Source: JAKFEW01 sp036675505 (GTDB taxonomy: Bacteria; Cyanobacteriota; Sericytochromatia; S15B-MN24; JAQBPE01). From it: a stretch of 64,000 bases of DNA. The notes under the pieces were generated by a model. The model searched no databases, was not told where the DNA came from, and was given only the letters and a program-made list of their open reading frames with translations. Below, in pieces: positions 1 through 7,055 of this stretch; within the stretch, counting starts at the first letter, position 1; the number at the start of each line of letters is the position of its first letter. The translations under genes and the position numbers were made by a program. The DNA is taken from assembly GCA_036675505.1 (NCBI GenBank), contig JAKFEW010000110.1, positions 58,179 to 122,178 of the forward strand. The letters are read 5' to 3'.

Positions 1-7
1 CGCGCGC

Positions 8-1528
8 ATGTCCTACGACACCGCGAGCCTGCTGCTCAGCCTGGACGATCAGCGCGGGGAGGCGCGCAAATGGCTGGCGCGGGGCGATCGCTACCTCAAG
101 GAAGCCGCCATGAGCCTGGTGCCGTCGCGCGGCGCCGAGGTGCGCGGCATGCTGATCGACGCGGGCTCGTTGCCGAAGACCGAGGCGGGCGTGATCGCGC
201 TCGTCGAGAAGCTCGCCACCGCGAACTTCAACGTGCTGGTGCCCGAAGTCTACCGGCGCGGCTACACGATCTATTCGAGCCGCTACACCGAGCGTGACCC
301 CGAGTTCGCGAAGGCTCCCGACCTCCTGCGGGTGTTGATCCGCGAGGCCCACAAGCACGGGATGGAGGTCCACCCGTGGATCTGGACGTTCCGCGCCAAG
401 TCGCCCGGCTTCGGCAACCCGCTGCTCGGCCGCCTGCCCGCGTTGGCCTCGCGCACCGAAGGCAAGGAGGCGCGGTTCCTGAGCGCGGCGAGCCCGCAAG
501 CGCGCGAATACGTCTATCGCCTCGTCGAGGAGCTCGCGGATGGCTACGAGATCGACGGCCTGCTGCTCGACTACATCCGCTACGACGAGGAGATCCCGGA
601 AGACGACATCTCCAAGACCCAGTTCGCGCTCGAGTACCAGGCGCGCCATGGCGCGATGCCGCCCGACCCGATCCCGAAGAACTCGCCCCTGATGGTGGAG
701 TGGCAGCTGTGGCGCGAGCAGCAGGTGAACCTCGCGGTGCAGGAGATCTCGCGGCTTTTGAAGGCGCGCCACCCGCGCTTCCCGATCGCGGCGGCGGTCT
801 TCCGCGGCGAGGCCTACTCGCGGCTCGTGAAGATGCAGAACTGGCGCCACTGGTCGAACAACGACTGGATCGACTGGCCTTCGCCCATGCTGTATACGGC
901 GAAGAACCAGGATCTCTCGATGTGGCTCGACTGGGAGACCGACAAGCACACCCGGCCGAACCTGATCTACCCGATCCTGGGCGTGCACCGCTTCGCGAGC
1001 CCCGACAACCTCGTGCAGGAGCTCGAGCACCTGAACGACGAGAACACGGCGGGTTCGATGATCTTCGCGCTGGCCCACTTCGACATGGCGCTGCTCGACG
1101 ACCTGCGCGCGGGCCCGTTCCGGGAGCCCGCCACGCTGCCGCACCGCAACTTGGTGCGGGCGACCCGCAAGACGCTGGCCCAGGCGAGCTACTACCTCGG
1201 CCGCGTCTTCGCCCAGGGCGACTTCGAGGCCGCGGCGACGGCCCACATGCTCCATGAGGAGCTCGTGAAGGTGACGCGCAACCTGCCTTTGCACGAGGGA
1301 CCGTATTACCAGAACGACGCGCTGATCGAGCGGCTGCGCTCGCTGCAGGCCCTGGCCGACGTGGCGCCCTGGCCGGCGGCGGCGCGCAAGGAGTTCAAGC
1401 ACCGGCTGGATTACGCGGTGGCGTTGATCCGGGCGAACAAGTTCAGGCTGGAGCGCACGCGGTACGTGCCGCCGGTGATGCCGCCGATCAAGGTGGATGA
1501 AGAGCAGCACAAGGGCCCGCAAGACTAG
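8..1528 (+). CDS. GHL10-type glycoside hydrolase-like protein, possibly 5'-truncated
   Basis: A 506-residue protein whose central part resembles the glycosyl-hydrolase-like 10 (DUF187/YngK) family of (beta/alpha)8-barrel enzymes. The barrel starts near residue 46 (VRGMLIDAGSLP), followed by EVHPWIWTFR and then DGLLLDYIRYD near residue 190, the usual strand carrying acidic residues. About 130 residues after the barrel are helical and unassigned. The frame stays open to the window edge, so the true start, and perhaps a signal peptide, may lie upstream; no ribosome binding site is visible before base 8. A HAD phosphatase gene follows after 18 bases in the same direction, so they may be co-transcribed. 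The substrate cannot be read from sequence, and the family call rests on motif resemblance. Confidence 0.7.
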   Translation: MSYDTASLLLSLDDQRGEARKWLARGDRYLKEAAMSLVPSRGAEVRGMLIDAGSLPKTEAGVIALVEKLATANFNVLVPEVYRRGYTIYSSRYTERDPEFAKAPDLLRVLIREAHKHGMEVHPWIWTFRAKSPGFGNPLLGRLPALASRTEGKEARFLSAASPQAREYVYRLVEELADGYEIDGLLLDYIRYDEEIPEDDISKTQFALEYQARHGAMPPDPIPKNSPLMVEWQLWREQQVNLAVQEISRLLKARHPRFPIAAAVFRGEAYSRLVKMQNWRHWSNNDWIDWPSPMLYTAKNQDLSMWLDWETDKHTRPNLIYPILGVHRFASPDNLVQELEHLNDENTAGSMIFALAHFDMALLDDLRAGPFREPATLPHRNLVRATRKTLAQASYYLGRVFAQGDFEAAATAHMLHEELVKVTRNLPLHEGPYYQNDALIERLRSLQALADVAPWPAAARKEFKHRLDYAVALIRANKFRLERTRYVPPVMPPIKVDEEQHKGPQD

Positions 1529-1546
1529 CCGAAGGGACGGAAAGGA

Positions 1547-2302
1547 ATGCCTGGGCTCGTTCTGGGTGAGGCACGCCTCGAAGGCGACCTGATCGTCTTC
1601 GACAAGGACGGCGTCCTGCTCGATTTCGATTTCCTCTGGACCGCCGTCACGCAGGCCCGCGCCACCGCGATCGCCACCGCCGCCGGCCGCCTGGACCTCG
1701 CCGCGCCCCTGCTCGACCTCCTCGGCCTCGACGCCGGAGACCACGTGCGCCCCGATGGCCTGCTCGCCGTCGGCACGCGCGACGAATCGCGCGTCGCGGC
1801 GGCCACGCTGCTCCACCAGCACGGTCTGGCGTGGCACCGTGCCCGCCAGGCGGCGGGCGTGGGTTTCGAAACCGCGGACGCCCGAATCGATCGCACGGCG
1901 CTGACGCGGCCGCTGCCCGGCGTGGCAGCGGCCTTGCGGGCACTCCACGCCGCCGGGTGGCGTCTCGCGATCGCCACCACCGACCAGACTGAAGGCGCCT
2001 GGCACTTCCTCCGCGTGAGCGGGCTCGACGGGCTGTTCAGGTCCGTCGTCGGCGCCGATCGCGTGCCGGCCAGCAAGCCGGACCCGGCCATGTTCCGGCT
2101 CGCTTGCGCCGAGGCAGGGGTGGCGCCCGCGCGCGCGCTGATGGTCGGCGACGTCGACCTCGACCTCCTGATGGGCCGCGCCGGCGGCGCGCTGGCGACG
2201 GTCGGCGTGCTCTCGGGCGTGGGCGACCGGGCGCTGCTGACGCCTCACGCGGACCACTTGCTGGCGGGCGTCGCGGATCTCACGCCAATCGCGTCGGGGT
2301 GA
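1547..2302 (+). CDS. HAD-family hydrolase (phosphoglycolate phosphatase-like)
   Basis: A 251-residue haloacid-dehalogenase phosphatase. Motif I is VFDKDG with the nucleophile Asp19 and general acid Asp21. Motif II is the Thr in IATTDQ, motif III the Lys of SKPDP, and motif IV GDVDLD. The helical cap between motifs I and II suits a small phosphorylated substrate such as phosphoglycolate or a sugar phosphate, but the substrate is not determined. ATG at 1547 is preceded by GGAAAGGA, a reasonable Shine-Dalgarno sequence. It sits 18 bases after the glycoside hydrolase gene and is probably in its operon. Product family is clear; the specific reaction is not. Confidence 0.85.
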   Translation: MPGLVLGEARLEGDLIVFDKDGVLLDFDFLWTAVTQARATAIATAAGRLDLAAPLLDLLGLDAGDHVRPDGLLAVGTRDESRVAAATLLHQHGLAWHRARQAAGVGFETADARIDRTALTRPLPGVAAALRALHAAGWRLAIATTDQTEGAWHFLRVSGLDGLFRSVVGADRVPASKPDPAMFRLACAEAGVAPARALMVGDVDLDLLMGRAGGALATVGVLSGVGDRALLTPHADHLLAGVADLTPIASG

Positions 2303-2380
2303 CAGAACGCCAATACGACGAGGCCTTCGTTGTGTTATCGTGGCTGCGCTAACCGCCCCACCCACCCCACCAGAGCAGTC

Positions 2381-4327
2381 TTGATCCCGCTTCGCTCGAC
2401 TTTCTTATTCACTGCCACCGTGTCCCTGGTGGTGGCGCCCGGGGGGCCCGTGGCCGCCGCGCCCGCGGCGCACCGCGTCGTGGTGCTGTCCTGCGACGGT
2501 GCGGGCGCGCAGATGCTCGGGCGGGCGGTGGCGGCGGGGCGGATGCCGCAGCTCGCGGCGATCCAGGCCGAGGGCGCCGCGGCGGCGCATGCGCGCACGG
2601 CCTTCGGGAGCCGGACGGCCTCGGGCCATGCGGCGCTCTGGACCGGCGCCTGGGGCAACGTGAACGGCGTGAGCGCCAACCAGGTGCCGCGCCTGCCGCT
2701 CGCCAGGCACACGATCCTCGAGGTCGCGAACGGCTTCGAGGCCGATGCCCTCGCGGCCGAGCCGTTGTTCGTCACAGCGGCACGCTCGGGGCTGCGCGTG
2801 CTGACGTTCAACGTGACCCACACGACGCCGCTCGCGGCCTTCGTGCCGGGCGGCAAGTTCGGCGAGGGGTTGGGCGATCGCCTGATGATGCTCAACGGTT
2901 ACCTCGGCCTGACCGGGCCGGAAGGCACCTGGGATGGCTCGTCCGGCCTGAATGGCGCTGACGCCTGGACCGGCCTGCCCACCTCCGCCGCGCCGCCGCG
3001 CGAGCTCGCCGGCCGCGTCGCCGGCGTGCCGCTCTACGCCGCGATGATCGACGACCCGCTCGACCCCGTCCAGGGTTACGATACGGTCCTGCTCTCCTGG
3101 AACCGCGAAGGCCGCGCGCCGGTCGCACGCCTCAAGCCGCGCGCGCCACGAGACGATGCCGCCTGGAGCGGGCCGGTGCGGGTGCCGGCGAAGGGCGCGC
3201 CGGCGCTGACGTTCTTCCGGCTGTTCGAGCTCGATCCCACGGGCCAACGCGTGCTGCTTTACCACACCCCGCCCGCGCGCCTCGTCGCGAATGGCGAGGC
3301 GGCGCCGGTGGTCGGCGCGGTTGCCGCGGGCGGCTTCGTCGAAGGCAGCGCCACGGACGCTTACGTCGCCGGGCGCCTCGGACGCACCGTCGCCGACGGC
3401 GGCGATGGGCGCGCCGAGGAACGCTACCTCGCGACGACGCGCTTCGCGCTCGCACGGGCGCGCGCCGCGCTGGGTGCGCTCGTCGGCCGATCGGATTGGG
3501 ACCTGCTGATGACCTATGTGCCGTTCCCGGATGAGGCGGCGCACCTCTGGTACGGATACGTCACGCCAGGGTCGCCGGCCTACGACAGGGCGCTGGCCCC
3601 CAAGCTGCGGCCCGCGCTGGATGGCGTGCTCACCGAGCTCGACGCCCTGCTGGGTACCGTGCGCGCGGCGATGCCGGACGACACGGCGCTGTTGATCGTG
3701 GGCGACCACGGCATGGCTCCGGCGCGCTGGGACTTCCGGCCGAACGTCGCGCTGCGGCGCGCCGGTCTGCTTGCGCTCGGCCGCGACGGCCGGGTCGACC
3801 TCGCGCGCACCCGGGCGATGTACGGTCCCGGGGACGGGGCGTACGTCGTGGTGAACACCACCGCCCACAAGGGCGGCGTCGTGGACCCCGCAGACGTGCC
3901 GGCGGTGCTCGCCGAGGTGCGCAAGGCGTTCGGCGCGATCACCGTCAAGACCCCGGCCGGCGTCGTACCGCTCGTGCGCAGCTGGACCGAGCCGACGCAG
4001 GCCGTTGCCGACGAGCTGGGCGTCGGTGGGCGCTCGGGCGGCGAGATCTACCTCGATCTGCAGCCCGGCTACGCCTTCGACGCCGTGCCCACGGGCGAAT
4101 TGCTCTTTCAGTCGCGCCCGCCGAACTCGGCCGGCGCGCACGTCTTCGACTCCCGGCGCGCCGAGATCCATGCGGCGTTTTACGCGGTCGGGGCCGGCAT
4201 CAAGCGTGGGGCGCGTCTTGGCGGAATTCGAAACATCGACGTCGCGCCGACGGCTGCCAGGCTGCTCGGCATCCGCCCACCGGCCCAGGCCACCGGGCGG
4301 GCTCTCGACGAGATCCTGCTGCCCTGA
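2381..4327 (+). CDS. Secreted alkaline-phosphatase-superfamily phosphodiesterase
   Basis: About 648 residues. From TTG 2381 the protein opens with a signal-peptide-like hydrophobic stretch (FLFTATVSLVV) ending in an Ala-rich cleavage region. An upstream in-frame TTG at 2330 would add 17 residues. The mature part resembles type I phosphodiesterase/nucleotide pyrophosphatase enzymes of the alkaline phosphatase superfamily. VVLSCDGAG carries the first metal-binding Asp, the nucleophile should be a Thr or Ser in SRTASGHA, PDEAAHLWYG carries an Asp/His pair, and further metal ligands lie in VGDHGM and GAHVF. It probably hydrolyses phosphodiesters or phosphonates outside the cytoplasmic membrane with two zinc ions; the substrate is unknown. 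The start codon is uncertain because neither candidate has a good ribosome binding site. Confidence 0.8.
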   Translation: MIPLRSTFLFTATVSLVVAPGGPVAAAPAAHRVVVLSCDGAGAQMLGRAVAAGRMPQLAAIQAEGAAAAHARTAFGSRTASGHAALWTGAWGNVNGVSANQVPRLPLARHTILEVANGFEADALAAEPLFVTAARSGLRVLTFNVTHTTPLAAFVPGGKFGEGLGDRLMMLNGYLGLTGPEGTWDGSSGLNGADAWTGLPTSAAPPRELAGRVAGVPLYAAMIDDPLDPVQGYDTVLLSWNREGRAPVARLKPRAPRDDAAWSGPVRVPAKGAPALTFFRLFELDPTGQRVLLYHTPPARLVANGEAAPVVGAVAAGGFVEGSATDAYVAGRLGRTVADGGDGRAEERYLATTRFALARARAALGALVGRSDWDLLMTYVPFPDEAAHLWYGYVTPGSPAYDRALAPKLRPALDGVLTELDALLGTVRAAMPDDTALLIVGDHGMAPARWDFRPNVALRRAGLLALGRDGRVDLARTRAMYGPGDGAYVVVNTTAHKGGVVDPADVPAVLAEVRKAFGAITVKTPAGVVPLVRSWTEPTQAVADELGVGGRSGGEIYLDLQPGYAFDAVPTGELLFQSRPPNSAGAHVFDSRRAEIHAAFYAVGAGIKRGARLGGIRNIDVAPTAARLLGIRPPAQATGRALDEILLP

Positions 4328-4366
4328 GTTCTCCCGCCTGATTCTCCCGCCTTGCGGCGGAAGGTG

Positions 4367-4963
4367 TCAGAACCTCACGCGCGCGCCGACCCAGTCGGCC
4401 TTGAGCTCCGTGAACGGCCATTGCGGCACGACCATCACCTCGAGGACGCCGAAGCGGTAAGCGATCTCGGGCGTCAGCAGCACGGACTGGCCGCCGGCCG
4501 CGCCGGTCTCGGTGTCGTAGGCCTGGATGCCGAGGCGGAAGGTCAGGCCGCTCTCGGTCATCAGCGTGGTCATGATCCCCGCCTGCCAGCCCCACACGCT
4601 CGGGGCGTCCGGCATGCCTGCGATCACCGGCTTGATGTTCGTCGCCGCGACGTTCAGCGCGATGCCGAGCCCCGCCGCCTCCTCGTCCACCAATTTCAGC
4701 GTGGTGCGGTAGATCCAGCTGCTCGGCTGCAGCACGTGATCGACGCCGATGCCGAAGCTCAGCGGGGAGAGCAGGGCGAAGTCCATCGACGCCGGCCCGC
4801 CCCAGGCGTAGCTGAGCGCGAGCTCCTTGTCGTGGAAATCGGCCTTCGCTTCGCGGAATGCCGGCCGGTTCGGGTTCGCGGCCTGGGCCACGGCCGGGGA
4901 GGCCAGGCCGATCGTCAGGGCCAGGCCGAGCAGGGGTGTGGCGAGGGCGCGGAGGTGTCGCAT
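4367..4963 (-). CDS. Exported barrel-like outer-membrane protein, hypothetical
   Basis: A 198-residue protein with a clear signal peptide (RALATPLLGLALTIGLASPAVAQA). The rest alternates short polar/hydrophobic strands and ends in Arg-Val-Arg-Phe; a C-terminal Phe is the usual recognition end of outer-membrane beta-barrels. No family was recognised. It is convergent with the phosphodiesterase gene (39 bases apart) and divergent from fliJ. TAAGAT lies 6 bases before ATG, suggesting a leaderless transcript (see promoter at 4970). Barrel topology is inferred from pattern only. Confidence 0.6.
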   Translation of the reverse strand: MRHLRALATPLLGLALTIGLASPAVAQAANPNRPAFREAKADFHDKELALSYAWGGPASMDFALLSPLSFGIGVDHVLQPSSWIYRTTLKLVDEEAAGLGIALNVAATNIKPVIAGMPDAPSVWGWQAGIMTTLMTESGLTFRLGIQAYDTETGAAGGQSVLLTPEIAYRFGVLEVMVVPQWPFTELKADWVGARVRF

Positions 4964-4969
4964 GGCCTC

Positions 4970-4975
4970 ATCTTA
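4970..4975 (-). promoter_or_regulatory. -10 element TAAGAT placed for a leaderless transcript (barrel-like gene)
   Basis: On the minus strand TAAGAT is followed by 6 bases and then ATG at 4963. The only purine-rich stretch, GAGG, is 2 bases from ATG, too close to act as a normal Shine-Dalgarno sequence. The same arrangement recurs at five other genes in this window. No good -35 is seen. Confidence 0.4.
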
Positions 4976-5040
4976 CCCTGGGTTGCCACCCCCGCACAGC
5001 GACCAGGCGCGGATCACGGTTCTACCGGCCATGCGCCGGG

Positions 5041-5046
5041 TACAAT
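5041..5046 (+). promoter_or_regulatory. -10 element TACAAT placed for a leaderless transcript (fliJ)
   Basis: TACAAT is followed by 8 bases and then the fliJ ATG at 5055. The 8 bases hold no Shine-Dalgarno sequence, so transcription would begin at or within a base or two of the ATG. The -35 region (around 5018) is weak. Confidence 0.5.
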
Positions 5047-5054
5047 GACCTCGT

Positions 5055-5600
5055 ATGGCTTTTAGATACCAACTCCAGAAGGTCCTCGACCTGATCGAGC
5101 GGAAAGAGAAGGAGATCGACGCCAAGGTCATGGCGGCGGCGGCGCGGCGTGACATCGAGCAGGGCAAGCTCGACGAGATCGACCTCCGCCGGAACGCGGC
5201 CCAGAAGGGCCTGAGCGCTCAGATGTCGGCGGGCGCCACCCCCGACGTCGCGGCCAGCAACGACTACATCCAGATGCTCGGCCAGAGGCTCGACTCCCAG
5301 AAGAAGGCGCTCGCCACGGCGGAGCAGGAGCTCAAGGCGATCCAAGAGGTGCAAACGCAGGTGCGGCGTGAGCGCGGCAAGCTCGAGAAGCACAAGGAAA
5401 TGAAGCTCGTCGAGCACCAGGCGGTGGTGAAGAAGAAGGAGGCCCAGCGCATCGACGAGATGGCGGGCAACATCTTCATGAAGCGCCGCAAGGCCCTCGA
5501 AGAGGAGAACGTGGAGCTCGCGGATCGCCTCGATAAGTTTGAAAAGCTCAAGCTGCTGCGGGAGATGCGCGAGAAGCGCGAGAAGGAGTCACGCTGGTGA
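5055..5600 (+). CDS. fliJ: Flagellar export protein FliJ
   Basis: A 181-residue, almost entirely helical, highly charged protein. The opening FRYQLQKVLDLIERKEKEID and the long heptad-like charged helices to the C-terminus (KLKLLREMREKREKES) are typical of FliJ, the coiled-coil stalk of the flagellar type III export ATPase complex that couples FliI to the FlhA gate. Length is a little above the usual 140-150. It overlaps the downstream fliK-like gene by four bases (GTGA), showing translational coupling. The pair stands apart from the main flagellar region at 17-33 kb, and neither fliI nor fliH is in this window. Confidence 0.85.
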   Translation: MAFRYQLQKVLDLIERKEKEIDAKVMAAAARRDIEQGKLDEIDLRRNAAQKGLSAQMSAGATPDVAASNDYIQMLGQRLDSQKKALATAEQELKAIQEVQTQVRRERGKLEKHKEMKLVEHQAVVKKKEAQRIDEMAGNIFMKRRKALEEENVELADRLDKFEKLKLLREMREKREKESRW

Positions 5601-6451
5601 ACCTGCCGACCTTCACGGTGCCGCTGCCGCCCATCCAGGAACCGCCCCCGCCGCCGCGGGCGCGCGAGGACGACGACCGGTACCGCACGGACCGAGCCGA
5701 CCGCGAGACCGACGACGCCTTCGATCGGGCCCTCAAGCAGGAGCTCGAGCGCAAGGCTGCCGGCGCGCCGCCGCCGCCGCCGTTGCCGCTCATTCCGCTC
5801 TTGATGCCCGTGCCGCAGCTGTCGACGAGCAACTCGGACGCGATCGCGGCTTCGGCTGCGGCGTCGTCGTTGTCGTCGGTCTCCGCGCGGGCCGCGAATC
5901 TCGTCTCGACCTCGAACGCCGGCGCCGGCCAGGAACGCGCCGTGGCTGCCACTTCACCCACGGAGCGCCACGACGAGGGCCCAGCCACGCCGATCCGCCT
6001 GGTGGTGGAACCCGGCCTGCCGCCGGTCCAGCCTGGCGGCGACGGCGGCGAGAAGGTCGCGCTGGTCGACTTCCCGCAGGTGGTCGTGGGCCAGGTGCGC
6101 CAGCTGGTCCACCACAACAAGCCCCTCACGCAGCTCGACTTCCAGATTTCCCCGCCCCACGTGGGGCCGGTGAACCTGCAGGTGACGTACACCCAGGGCG
6201 TGGTGGGCGTGCAGCTCACGGCCCTGACCCTGCAGGCCAAGCAAGCCCTCGAGGGCCAGGTGGGCACCATCCAGCAGATCCTCACGGCCCACAACCTGAC
6301 GCCCGGCCAGATCCGCGTGGTCACGGCCGTGGGTGGCCGTGCGGGAGCGAACGGCGCAGGCGCACGGGGCGACCAGGCCGGCTTCGGCTTCTTCTCCGGC
6401 GGCCGCCGGCGCCAGCCGGGGACAGAAGACGGAACAGTCAAGGCGACTTGA
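5597..6451 (+). CDS. fliK: Flagellar hook-length control protein, FliK-like
   Basis: A 284-residue protein starting at a GTG that overlaps the fliJ stop codon. The first 160 residues are low-complexity and rich in Pro, Ala and Ser, as in the disordered ruler part of FliK. Residues about 165-260 form a compact domain (PLTQLDFQISPPHVGPVNLQ, then VVGVQLTALTLQAKQALEG) matching the pattern of the FliK C-terminal domain, which contacts FlhB to switch export from hook to filament subunits. Position next to fliJ supports this. The N-terminus is too diverged to identify alone. A second protein with a similar C-terminal pattern is encoded at 31564-32676. Confidence 0.7.
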   Translation: MNLPTFTVPLPPIQEPPPPPRAREDDDRYRTDRADRETDDAFDRALKQELERKAAGAPPPPPLPLIPLLMPVPQLSTSNSDAIAASAAASSLSSVSARAANLVSTSNAGAGQERAVAATSPTERHDEGPATPIRLVVEPGLPPVQPGGDGGEKVALVDFPQVVVGQVRQLVHHNKPLTQLDFQISPPHVGPVNLQVTYTQGVVGVQLTALTLQAKQALEGQVGTIQQILTAHNLTPGQIRVVTAVGGRAGANGAGARGDQAGFGFFSGGRRRQPGTEDGTVKAT

Positions 6452-6472
6452 GTCGTCCGACCTTCACATCCG

Positions 6473-6501
6473 TTTACATCGACGCGCCTTCCCGCTAGTA
6501 T
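6473..6501 (+). promoter_or_regulatory. Sigma-70-type promoter for the peroxiredoxin gene
   Basis: TTTACA (6473-6478) and TAGTAT (6496-6501) are separated by exactly 17 bases. The start point would fall near 6508, giving a leader of about 47 bases that carries AAAGGAGG at 6540-6547, 7 bases before ATG 6555. This is one of the clearest promoters in the window. Confidence 0.65.
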
Positions 6502-6554
6502 GGGGCCTCGCGGCCTGGCCGCACGTCACCCCCTCTGCCAAAGGAGGCGTATTC

Positions 6555-7034
6555 ATGGCGAAAATCGGGGACAAGCTCCCGACCATCACGCTAGAAGGCA
6601 CCAAGGGCGGCGAGAGCCTTTCGGTCGACCTGTCGGCGAACACCGGCAAGTTCAAGGTTCTCGTCTTTTATCCCTTCGCCTTTACACCGGTCTGAACGCG
6701 AGAGCTGCCGGACGTGAGCTCCCTGACGGAGCAGTTCGCGCAGCGCAACGCCGAAGTCTTCGGCGTTTCGATGGACAGCAAGCACACCAACCGCGCGTAC
6801 GCGGAAAGCATGGGCGGCCTGACCTACCCGTTGCTTTCAGACTGGAAGCCTCATGGCGCGCTCACGCGAGCCCTGGGCATCGAGGTGGCCGAAGCCGGCT
6901 GCCCCAGCCGCACGACGGTCATCGTCGCGCCGGGTGGCACGATCGCCGACATCTGGACGAACCCGATGGGCGAGGATCGTGACTTCAAGCAGACGCTGGC
7001 CAAGCTCGACGAGCTCGCCAAGACGGCGGTCTGA
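6555..7034 (+). CDS. Peroxiredoxin with in-frame TGA at the peroxidatic position (probable selenoprotein)
   Basis: Read through TGA 6693-6695, this is a complete 159-residue thioredoxin-fold peroxiredoxin of the AhpC/TSA-BCP group. The frame before the TGA gives the N-terminal strand pattern and VLVFYPFAFTPV. The codon after it continues TREL, so the TGA stands exactly where the family has the peroxidatic Cys of TxxC (residue 47, TPVUTREL). Downstream the frame is intact with VFGVSMDS, GLTYPLLSDW and GCPSRTTVIVAPGG, including the active-site Arg119 and the only cysteine, Cys116, and ends at TGA 7032-7034. A strong ribosome binding site fixes the start. I infer that UGA is decoded as selenocysteine; Sec-containing peroxiredoxins are known in other bacteria. 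The protein would reduce hydrogen or alkyl peroxides using an outside thiol donor. A recent TGC-to-TGA mutation or a sequencing error is the alternative. If UGA is not recoded, the product is a 46-residue fragment. Confidence 0.85.
6702..6732 (+). promoter_or_regulatory. Candidate bacterial SECIS region after the UGA codon
   Basis: Two alternative small hairpins follow the UGA. GAGCT (6702-6706) can pair with AGCTC (6717-6721) around a 10-base loop that starts with G. GCTCC (6718-6722) can pair with GGAGC (6728-6732) around a 5-base loop that begins 27 bases after the UGA. Bacterial SECIS elements are hairpins just inside the coding region 3' of UGA. Neither hairpin meets all the usual criteria (distance and a G at the start of the loop) at once, so the element is only a candidate. 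Confidence 0.35.
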
Positions 7035-7055
7035 TTGCCTCCGCGGGTGGGAGCC

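Noticed and set aside
6555..6695. Reading the peroxiredoxin as a pseudogene broken by a nonsense mutation
   Set aside because: The frame continues intact for 112 further codons, the promoter and ribosome site are good, and the TGA falls exactly on the catalytic Cys codon. Selenocysteine explains this better, although a sequencing error cannot be excluded.
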